Assembly (NCBI GenBank): GCA_935421135.1
Contig: OW285188.1
Coordinates: 11,884,733-11,948,732 of the forward strand
DNA: 64,000 bases
Direction of reading: 5' to 3'
From: Bugulina stolonifera
Taxonomy: Eukaryota; Bryozoa; Gymnolaemata; Cheilostomatida; Bugulidae
Part shown: piece after piece, positions 13,601 to 25,600 of the stretch
Position numbering within the stretch: position 1 is the first letter of the stretch
Layout: each line of letters opens with the position of its first letter
Position numbers and translations under genes: made by a program
The notes under the pieces: model-generated
Told to the model about the DNA's origin: nothing
Databases searched by the model: none
Seen by the model: the letters and a program-made list of their open reading frames with translations, nothing else

Positions 13601-16600
13601 GGACTTTGTTATCTCAGGTGGATCAATGATACATTTCAGAGAAACCTCCATTTGCTGAAAAAAGTAATGGGAGGTGATGAACAGGAAGGGAATATATACC
13701 TACTAGGTGCGTGTGCGCACTGTAGTTATAACTATTATTTGTATCTCCAGAAGCATTTGCTCGCTGGCTGTTGTGACCATGTGTTTACCAACATTACATC
13801 AATCAGACTTGAGTTGCCAAAACATAAAAAAGCATCAAAATTTTATTTTATTTTGAAATATTGAGGCCATCTAGTTCATTTTTCTAAATCATCTGAGACC
13901 TGCTAGAATCACATCCTGTATTTACTACTAGGCACGTTTTCATCATCAATGTGAAGTATTCAAAAGTTACTCAAGTGCGTGGGTTGCATATGTTTACCTT
14001 GTAAATACCAACAGCACAATAGTACGGTAGCTCTGGCTTTGCTCTCTCCTCCTCATCCTCATCCAGCATGGGCCATCCTCTTGAGGCTATCTATATGTAT
14101 ATTAATCGTACCATAATGAATTACGACAACACATTCTAGACTTTTTGTGAAATAACTTAATTCAGTTTCTAACATAATTATCCCAAACTGGTATCACCAC
14201 GATATTATGGTATAAGCTAGAATTCTATTTTATTTTGCAGTAAATTGTAGATGTTTAACAAATAAAATCAAGAATGGTTTATGAAAAACACTCTTAGCTG
14301 CATTGCCTGTTTTACTGTATAACAATAATGAGAACTACTAGAGCATTCTCAGGGTACTACGTGTAGAAGAGAGGGAGCTACAAATAACAACACTGATAGG
14401 AAAGTGAAGTAGGCAGATCAGAACATATACCATTATAATAATAGAGATAAATCTGCAGGTATATCGTAGGAACGAAAGTTATCATGTAGGAATTTTAATA
14501 TTTACAGCTTAGAATAAAGTGATTTTAGTTTTTGAATGGAAGTAGGTTAATATAATACAATGTAGATTATAACAGACTACACTTAGGAACTTGTTATCAG
14601 AGCTGCTATTCCCTGTATATGGTGTGGGAAGGCAACTCCAATCAAATTGTTCACACGATTTGAACAGTACCAGACTAAAATACTGATGGGTAGAGTAGAA
14701 GGATGCACCAATACTAGAATACAGTTCCATAAATACATTATAATGTCGTTCCATATTCTAGACCATTTGTACAACTTACATTATTCTCATTCTGGCGCAA
14801 CAATGGCTATAAAATCAAATATTCCATTGAACCTTATATTATTATGATCATAGAAAACAGCAATGAAGAAGTTCATTGGAGCTGCTGCTGCTGCTGCTGC
14901 TATAGTAGAAGTTTGTCTGTAGTTGTCCTACTTACATAGTAAGATTTTAGATTAGAAAGTGAAGAAAGATACTGCGTTACAATATGCAAACAAAAACTTC
15001 AAAATGATATAGGACAATATAGGACATATAGGACATCAGTGTATGATTGAAACATACATATTCATGTCTAAAATAGTTTTAATTTGAAGAGAAAAAGCAC
15101 TTTATATTATAACAAATAAATAGTTTATAATGGGCTGTATAAGCAAGATTGGTAGGTTATTTTATAGCAATAACTCATACATATTTTTTAGTTTTCAATA
15201 TAATGTTATTTATTATTTCATATTTAAGCTGATTTGAAGTTGTGCTACCCTTGTTTGGTTGGTCTACTTGGAAAGCAGCGAGTACATATTAGAGGAAGCA
15301 TAAGCAAAGAGATTATGGATATTGATGAGCTAACAGGAAACGTCTGCTAGGGCTGATTAGATTAAACTCACTCAAGCGTTTCTATTCATACTGACACTGC
15401 ATACAATTATTTTACCGATGGCTTTTTTCTGCGACCAAACCATGAAAGTTCACTTTCACAGCTAATATTATCATCCTCCCAGCGTAATAATCGCTAAATT
15501 TAATATACAATAATTATTATCAATGACATGCACAGACCTCCTGTCCTAGATTGTATATTTAACATATTTAGTGTCTTCGCGACCTAAATTTCAGGCACAG
15601 ACCAACTTGCTCAAGAGTTTTCCGGCACACTTAGATTACAAGGTCACAAGCATGCCAGACTGGGCCAAAAGCAAAATCCTTATTTTCATATGAGAAGCTT
15701 AGGTGTGTTGATAAGCTAGGGATGGTTTTTTCTGACCAAGCAAATTTTCAGGTCAATAGCGTTTTTGGCCTAGATCAAGCTGCCATCTTGAGATATTATT
15801 TGTGACCCTAGTCGGTCCAAATGGTCGCGAAGACGCTAATCATTATGAATAAGCTGTGGAGTTTGAATAAGCTGTGGAGTTTTGGTGATCCAATGAGATA
15901 TAGCGCTGGTATATTTTGTTCATGATTGCTACTCAAAGACAAGTAGAGAACATAATTACTAACAATATTGATGAAGAATCCGGGTTATCTCCAATTCCTA
16001 GACTAAGTTGCAAATTCTTATAAAACATAACATGGCATAATTATTTCCTAAAAGTGCATGTATTACGTATGTAAAGATTTCGGAGTTTTCCTCCCCAACA
16101 AAGCCGTGTTTAGCAATACTTCACAAATCATATGCTACTGAACAAAATGAAATTAGTGGGAGTTAATAAATTATGCTTAGTCAAACCCTGGGCCATATGC
16201 AGGTAGAGATTTTCAAATTAAATGATGGGCAGGCTATTAGACTTAGTACCTCAGTGCACTCGACTTCTTCTGTATTATTGGCTACACTGTATATATTCTC
16301 TGCATTGTCTGGAACCAAGTTAATCTCTTCCTTTTCTATTTTCCAGAGCAAACTGTCTACTCTTTTCTTTTGCTGATGCTGTCTACCAGAAGATACATTG
16401 AAATACTGTTTAAAATCCTCGATTATTGTTGTTGTTTCGCATGCCAAAAAATAATAAGGGTGTGACGTAAAAAGTGTTATTTTCTTATTATTTTTTGGCA
16501 TGGGAAATAATAACAATACAGTCATTTCAATAAATCGAGAATTTTAAACAGTAAAAAGTGTTATTTTCTTATGTCCTAAGCAAGGAACTATGGGAATTAC

Positions 16601-19600
16601 TTTAGATTAAGTGACCAGAAAAAAACCAATTGTATAATTCTAAGTTTATGAATTAGTCAAGTGGATAAATACTTCAACTCTCATTCATTTCAGTTCAATT
16701 GTTATTTCCTTAATGACTTCACTGAAGTAGAATATTGTAAATGTACTGAACAGTGTATTCTTATGTACATTGTATAATATATAGACTTATAGTGGATGTA
16801 AAGGCCACAACTGAAAGAACTAAGGAACCAACCTCCAGTAGCAGACACCTAGAAGTGTAAGAACGACAACCAGACTAGTGCTGATCACAGCTGCCAGAGC
16901 AATGACCTGGGATACTGGGTCCTCAGGACAACCCGAACCATCAAACCCACATTCCGGCTCAGAGAGCGGTGGCGCCCCTCCTAACCATGACATCGGCTGT
17001 ATTTCCACATATTCCTATAAAAAGTACAACATGTGTGAATACACACATTGCTCTATCTATTTAGTCGCTTGCCATATCTGGCGAGGCTTTAATAGTAAAT
17101 ACGGTTATAGTTATTACTGAAACCACCGTGATTAAATATACGAGTACTTCAACTTTACCAATTTTGCTTCTGAAAGATGCGAAAATGTGCCAACTTTCTT
17201 TAAAGACCACCCTGTCTCTGACAGGTCATCCTTGACCAGTGCAACAGCAGAGTACGCTCCTTCTGCATCGCCATGTTGATCGATAGTGTCATTGAACCCC
17301 ATAATGCCTTCAAAACAATGCAGCAATACACAACTATATTTTTTACACGAAATAGATGTTAATGATAATTTAGCTGTTGCATTGGTCAAGGATGACCTGT
17401 TTGTGACAGGTCATCCTTGACCAGTGCAATAGCAGAGTAGGCTCTTTCTACAAGGCCATGTTGATCAATAGTGTCATTGAACCCTACGATGCCTTTAAAA
17501 CAATGCAGCAATACATAACTATATTTTTACACAAAATTGATGTTAATAATAAATTTTCGTTCATTGAACTGAAATATTAATTGTATATTATATACACCAT
17601 TTGAAGATGTAGGCTACTGACCTAGCCTACATTAATATATTATTGTAACATATATACAATGTACATGTACACATAATAGATATTGCCATATATATGTTGA
17701 CCTGCATGTCTACATTCTATAATGTTATAGATCCTAAGGTATCAAATTCCACAAATATAATTATGGCCTGGCATTGCCAGCCATTCACGCCCAAGATGCT
17801 GAAAAAAGAAAATTGTTATTTATTTTTACTGGTTAAGAGTTCTTCAGCATGATTTGAATAGCATTCTGTTTTAGTGTCTTCGCGACATCTTGGATGGACC
17901 CGGGTCACAAATAAAAATCACAAGATGGCCAAAAAAGGGCCATTGACCTGGGATTTTGCTTGGCCAGACGAACCCATTGGCACAACTGATTTCTTCGCAC
18001 AAAAATGAAAATTTTGCTTTTGGCCCAGGCCGGTGTGTTCATGACTCTGTGACGGGTGTGTGCCGGAAAATATTTTAGCAAATTGGCCTGTGGTTGAAAT
18101 TTAGGTAGCGACTCATGAAGGCACTACTTATTTTATATCAGTTGAAAGTATTTCAATTCTCTGAAAATAAAGCGAATAGAGAGATTAATATTGCATGTTA
18201 TAGTTTTAGTTGAAACTAGGCTCTTACTCTGAAAACTAGAATTTAAGACGTAAGACATTAGCAGACGTCCATCTCTTGGATTTTCTCCTAACTCCAGTAC
18301 CTCCTTTACTGCTTTGGCGTACAGCATCACTCCGTCATACAGTTTTGCAGAAAAGGCAGATATTGGTAAAGGAACCTGTAGTATTATAATACACTCGTAT
18401 TATAATACACTGTACATATCTCCAAATTAAAAAAATTTCACATTATTTCGTTTGCATTCATCAGTCATGAGCAAGATAATATGAATGATCCGACATCCAG
18501 CGGGTGACTAACATTATAACATACTTTGTTAGTTACTAATATGTAGTTGAGATATCAATTATTTTGATAAGTGAGATTTTGGTGGTATAAAGTATTACCT
18601 GTAGCCCTGTCAAGTACATCATATTTCTACAACAGAAGTATTCACATGTTAGTTAGTTAGTTAGTAGTTAGTAAAGTAATTCAACTAACACCAGGTAAAG
18701 CGATAACGTTGAAAGGAGGCTTCACCATGTAGTACCGCACTCTTTCCTCAAACTCCAAATACTGATTGTCGTGTTTACCTCGTCTGTGCAGTAGGGTGAT
18801 GAGCTGCCGAAAATTCTGATTCACAGTTTCATTAACCGTGTTATTCATAAAATCAAACCCTAAAACATATAAGCAACAAATAATAGTATACATGTATATA
18901 ATGGAGCACATTTATTATTAGTTTTACTAATTTTGACATTATCTGAATGATGTTTGTTTGACATGTTTTATTGTAGGATTCTGTGCTAAGCATGTGCTTG
19001 TTTATACCATATACATGTACATATATATGTAGGTGCCCTTTTTTATGGCACATGTCTATTTATACTATTATTGAGCAATACTAACAGCTAGTGTCTAATT
19101 TATATCAGTCATACAACAGCACTAATAATAGAAATTATTTGCAGCTAAGAGATGAATAATAATTACATAATAAAATTAACCCAAATTATTCAGCTAATTG
19201 CCAATATACATATACTGTACCTACCCACTATTTTAGATTGCTTACAAATACATGTGCATGTACGTATATCATAGGTCACAAGGAAATCAGCATTCTGTAG
19301 CCTTGCTTCCACACTTTTCCAAAAATTGAAATTGCTGTTCTAGGTATTAGTATAGTTTCTATATTTCACAGTCTAATTTTGGGATGCTCTAGGGCTAAGA
19401 CTGACGCAGACTCACAGGTATGAGTAAGGCGTGTTACAGCTGACTCCGTTGTGTAATTAAAGTCATCATTGAATCCTCTAACGTGGATTACAGTATAGAG
19501 TGACATATTTGCTTCATAAGACAGATACCTCATAAATGCTACCATCCAGTCCGGGGCACCAAGGAGTATGTATACTAAAACATGGAGACAAAACAGTTGT

Positions 19601-22600
19601 ATCTGATTTCACTTGTCAGTAGCATGTTCACTGAATGTTTTATAATAAATGTCAAGTGTTAGATATTTTCTTGTGTATTGACAAGACCAGAGCCATCCTG
19701 ACCATTAAAAATCAAAACTGTATTTTGGCACGAAATGGTTGCTTACTTCTAGTCTGGTTTGAGCTCTTCCTGACAATCTCTCGTATCTTTACCAAATGAT
19801 CGTTGGTGAACTCATTGAAGTTAACTGGTAGCGAATCATTCGTATTTATCTACAACAGAGTACCTGTACATAACTATAGGCTGTCTAGAATACATGTAAT
19901 ATCTCGAACACATAATAAGAAGTGTAATAGAGCGGCGAGTATTCTACAAAGCGTGAAGAATGAAGAACCTGGAGGGAATAATATCATTAGAGAGAACCTA
20001 GATTTGGTAGATTTTATTAAATGAAAAGTTTTTTTTTTATTGCCTTACATTTAACATAAAGCCTGGGTTCAGTATATTATGCTAGTAGAGGAGAAAACCT
20101 AGGTTGGGTGTGTATATTTAATAATAAAGAGCTAAGGTTTGGTGTGCTACATTGTACATCAACACATGGATAGAATAATTATATCTATGCATCTACATGT
20201 ATATAGACTGTGGTCCATCAATAAAGAGTGTATCGTAGAGCTTCAATCTAACAGTTCATTTCTCTACACTATATACTGTATTATAACATCCACACAGGCT
20301 AGCCTCAGGTTTCCAAGCGTAGACTGAGTCCACTACTAGTCTATTACAACCTTTGATACACTTAAAACAAGGACCACAACTATTGGTACATACATGTAAA
20401 TCGAATGATTTTCTGTATGCTGTGTTTAATTAACAGAAAATACAATTAGCATAAAATAATTAGGGAGGCTGAGAAATATTAATGGAGAGGTAAAATTATT
20501 AGTATACACTACACCAGGGATGCCCAAATGTGTCCCTAAGGGACACAGTGTCCCTTTGCATGGATTTCGGTGTCCCTTCATCACTTCTCAAATTTTACAT
20601 ACAAAAATGGCCTTTTGTGGCTTAGCAATGAAAGCAATTGCACTGCCCAAGTTACACTCAAAAATACATCACAATGTTAAAAATCACTGCATTCGAAAAT
20701 CCCAAAATATCTATAGCTGAAACAGAAGTAGATTTCTGTCAACGATTCAAAACCTACAACAAATTGATAGCCTGATTGACCTAATCACAGTGCCAAGAGC
20801 TGAAAACAGAGTAAAATGGAAAGAGAAGCTACCCCAACTTATCTAAAATTGCTGTCAAACTGATGACACTCTTTGGTAGCACATTTTTGTGTGAGAGTTT
20901 GTTCAGCAACCTGAACTATATCAAAAGTAAAAATCAGACAAGACTGACTGACAAACATACCCGGCAGGTACTCAAAGAGACATAGACTTTGAGAATGATC
21001 CAAGAGAAAGGACAATTCCATATCACCCACTAATATTGTATTCACAAGTGTATCATGTAGCATGCATTGAATATTCATTACATTTTAATTTAATTTGATC
21101 AAGGCCTAATCTGACTAGTGAATATTTTCGCCGCGTTCCACCACATTTTGCCATTTTTCCGCTGAGCAACACATAATTAGCGATTTTTCCTCCATGAACC
21201 CAATTTCTAGCCTGAGCATGTGTGCCAAGGCTGGCAATTATTTTTATGTACATGTATGTCTCCTACATGCACATCACATAACAGCGACTCAATTTGGAAT
21301 TTTTGTTTACAGATGAAAACGCAGAATGGAGCCAGTAAAAATTTTGCTGGCCAATTAGAAGTCAGTGTTATCGAGACCTAGTCCTAAAATATTAAACATG
21401 CTTGATAGTTAGCGAACAGGGCATTTGGCGCTCAATTTTGTGACGCCCTGTCACTCCACCATCATTTCGCAGCTAATAACGGCGCAGAATTCGTTAGTCT
21501 GTTTCTACCTTTATTCTGTTTTGATGTACTTCAAAAGTAGATGACTATTGCTGTTATACTTTGGTTAAAACAAAGTCAATAAATTTGCGTGTTATAACTA
21601 TAAAATAACTCATTTTGTATCATAATAAAATTGACCATTTAATATTCGCAATAAATGCAGCAGCAAAAAATAGGCGTCCCTCGCTCTGATGTGCTTTTAG
21701 AAGTTGTCCCTTTCCACCAAAAAGTTTGGGCATCCCTGCACTACACCATAAAACGCATTTATCAGCTAAACTATCAGTGTGAGGTCATCCAGTAAGGTCA
21801 TTCAGCAAGGTCAGTAGGCATAAATATGACACAATGTTCCAATATTATTCTAAGCAAAGGTAGATAGTGATGATACTCTTGTTCTCTGTGCCTAAAGCCA
21901 TAATAATTCCCAAGTTGGTGGGAAAGTTAGAATTAGTGGCTAGCTACCTATATAAACCTCCTCCTCATTTGAATACTGACTTGTAGACAGTATAATTTCT
22001 TACAGTGGTAGCAACTACATCTGCAAGTATCTAACATATTTTTTATTTTGAATATCGAAGAACATCTCAAATGCTGAAAACTATAGGAATGTAAACAACC
22101 TTGTTTTTTATAGTAATTGAAATATTTTCACTTGACCCTTCAACAACCCAAAAAAAGAAGTTTTTGGTGAAAGAGCAGTCTTGAGGAGGATTAATATCCA
22201 CAACCTTACTAATCACTAGACCATTGAGGAACTAGGGCTGTATATAATAACCAAATGAAGTTTTTCTTTCCAGCTCATTTGAACTTTTTTTTCTGGGTCT
22301 TCAAAACGGGGTTCTAGCAGCTTTGTTTAATGTACATGTAGCTAAATACCCCTCTGGGTGGTGTGAAAGCAGTATATTAGAATATCATGTTATGTTTCCC
22401 CATCTAAATCTAAGAATTTAATGTAGTTTTTCATCAGAAGTGTTATCACTGATATTTAATGACAGGGTCAACAAACTTACTGTAATTCCATGTTTTTTAG
22501 CAGCGAGTCCCAGAGTGCTGCTGACCTCTGTCCACTCGGCTGTTTCCTCCATCACCACAGAGAAGCTGTTCCAGTTGTAGTAGGAGAATAAGGCTAGGAT

Positions 22601-25600
22601 AGACTTAGAAACTCTTGCTGTGCTAGGAACTGTGCGGGCAAATGTTGCGTATTTACTTTTGTTGGAAAGAACCGAATCTAGGCATCTCTAGAAATGATTA
22701 AAATACGATGATATATGATTATAATAATTTATACACTTGAATTTATATTATAATAACACAATGAGGACCTAAAATACCAGAGGTCTCGTGTACCAAATTC
22801 AATCGGGCATGTAAAAGATCCTGGGCACACGCTGTGGAAATCGGTGGTGCTCCAGTTCCATCCATGTGTGGCCTGGTCTTGTTCACATTCCTGTGATCAC
22901 ACCAGATTATCCCACACATGAGATGAAGAGCAATGTTGCATAATTAGCAGAAAGCTCCATTGCTATAGGCTCTGCTGGCTGCTGGGTGTTTCCCAGCATT
23001 CCATTGTCATTAGTGACTGAACGGAGGCCTTTACACTTGTATTTCTATTGCAACGAGTACATTTATGAGCAGTCAAGGAATAAAATTCTCACAACTGCTG
23101 AGTAACTCTTTTCGCCCTTAGCAAAAATTAACAGAAACAAATTAGTTGTCTTCTCATGCATAAACTGTTCTAAATACAATTAAATATAACATGGAGAGTA
23201 TGACAAAACCAGCACTAAAAATTGTATAGATTATATTATATGTTAAATAGTTTGTCAAGAGTTTTTGTTGCGATAAAATTGTGTCATGGTAAAAATTGTA
23301 TAGTGCATGTCAGCATGTGACACCTGTTACCAAGTGACTGCAGGCAGATGACACTTGATCGTGTGTTATGGGATGAGCATGTAAATAGAGTAACCACTTG
23401 CTTTGACCATTGAGTACCTGTTATCAATGTTCTAACAGCTACAGAATTCACAAACTTCAATAGTCCCTCATTACGGTATTGATATTTCATGCTATTATAG
23501 TAGTGATTATACTAGTTTGTATTTCTGATGCAGCATGAAGTTTTTAGCTTTGAGATTCCAAGATTCTCAGTTTACATGAATTTCTTATTAATTATTTAGT
23601 ATTTTTGAAAAAAAGACCTGATATATATTACTATGTACATGTAGGCCTACATAGTGGTGTAAACAGTATACAACACAGCTGGCAACAGGATGACACCTTC
23701 CCACATTGGCAATAAATATTCTGATTTCTTCAGATCACATGAGATATTACACTTACTGTATTTTACATGGTAACATGTTTCAATTTGATTTACAGAATGT
23801 ACAGATTTTAATGCTTTAATATTATAACATCAAATAACTGTTAATGTACTGTATATAATGATAAACAGAAACAAGAATATAAAATGATAATTATATAACT
23901 TATTGTTACACTTACGTAGCCCATCATAGGTCTGTTCAGTGATGATGCTAGCTTAGCAGAAATAACACAGCCACTCTCGGGACCAAAGAAAACATCAACA
24001 TTCTCATGATACAGATCTACTATAGCCTTCAGCGTCAATTCCGAATCAAACCTGGTATCCTGCCAAATTAAAATATAGTAATAATATAATAATAATATTA
24101 CGCTTGGGCCACCAAGCTATAACGCATATATGCAGGGAGTCATCTAAAAATAACTTCATGGCAGATTGATATTCTCTACAAATAAGTGTAACTATTTATA
24201 ATCGCATGTACAGCCATAACATAATATCATGACTTTCAATGTAATAGATGTTATTATAATATGTATGTTGCTGTCGGCCATATCAAATAGACTACTGCAG
24301 GGCTACCACTGTGCTAGTTGAACCAGCAGAGTCTAATACCCACTGCAGTAGGTGCCAGACCCAACAGTAGATGAGATAGCTTTTGTTCTTTGTCAACATT
24401 AGAGCAGAAGAAGTTGCCTCCTTTTGTTGTATTTCGCCAAACTTCAATTGCAAAAATGGATCTCAGCATTAGGAAAATAATGTACGGCATTACACCCAAC
24501 TACATGCAGCTTGGAAATAGATATTTTACACGTCTACAAATTTGCATGCTGAAAATGCATGCTTGGTACAAGTGTCACTAGAAAATTCTGCGGCATACTG
24601 ATCCTGGGCATTATCACAGTTGAGGAGTTGAATGTACGTATGTGTGATACTTTTATTACACGTGCAGCTGTGGGTTGTACATGCGTCTGTAGACTGTACA
24701 TGCGGCTGTAGACTGTACATGCGTCTGTAGACTGTACATGCGTCTGTAGACTGGACATATACATTATATAATGTGTACATCTTAGTTTATGTGTACTAAT
24801 ACTCTTGTTGTTTACACGTGTGACATGCGTTAACAGGTAGTAAGCCTACCTGTACACGTAATCATACAGAGACCAATTAAGTTGTTTACAAGGTAACTAT
24901 TATGAATATAGAAGTGGCACTTGATAGCTTTAGTGGGTAAGTTAATCGACTGCTCACGCAACCTCTTACTTACAACGATGACAATCTGGTGAAGAGAAAA
25001 CATCGACATAAACTAGAAATCAATATTTTCAAACCGGGTCCCCATATATTAGAGCAAGCATTATATCCAGGAACTACACATACATTGTATCTTGCAAGTG
25101 CATGCAGTGTAAAAACTCGAGTAGCCATTAGCAAACGTGTACAATAAAACACTCTTATAAGGTTTGCTTCCACTGTAATAGTTACATAATACTCGTAAGA
25201 AACTTTGTCTTCAGGATACGAGGTGCGTTTAAAAAGTAGATGGAAATTTTAAATTATCGTCATTTTATTTGGGTTAAAAGTGACTGAGCTTCACAAAAAT
25301 TTCACATACTGAACTATTAATGTGCATCACCCTCAAAATAATCTCCATTAGAGTCTATCCATCTCTGTCACCTCCCCTGCCACTTTTCTATACAGTGCCC
25401 GAAGTCATCCGGTCTCAGACTCTTAAGAGCTCGATCGGTGTAAGCTTGAATGGCCGCAATGCCTTCGAAACACTCTCCTTTCAACGTAAACTTGGTCTTG
25501 GGAAACAAATAAAAGTCATTGGGAGCTAAATCTGGCGAGTAGAGAGGGTGATCAACAGAAAAGACACCATTCTTTGTCAGCCATTCCTTGGTCCTGAGGG

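Larger units (their letters stand above)
11103..16382 (-). other. Cyclase exons 10-16: kinase homology (pseudokinase) domain
   Basis: Exons: 16250-16382, 13998-14090, 13475-13654, 13051-13128, 12442-12601, 11602-11748, 11103-11280. Exon 10 carries [16 protein letters not shown], the conserved juxtamembrane block of receptor cyclases. No glycine-rich loop is visible. Exon 12 keeps the beta-3 lysine context (VSLKCI) and a helix-C glutamate candidate. In exon 14 the catalytic loop reads [10 protein letters not shown] instead of HRDLKxxN, and the DFG site reads SGFG, so catalytic Asp and metal Asp are both gone. Exon 15 keeps WTAPELL (APE motif) and [13 protein letters not shown]; exon 16 keeps [12 protein letters not shown]. 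This is the expected pseudokinase that binds ATP allosterically in the family. Confidence 0.92.

Noticed and set aside
18610..18637. 28-nt AG...GT-bounded micro-exon in the cyclase between exons 6 and 7
   Set aside because: Including it puts every following exon out of frame. It could be a poison exon, but direct joining of exon 6 to exon 7 is fully consistent.
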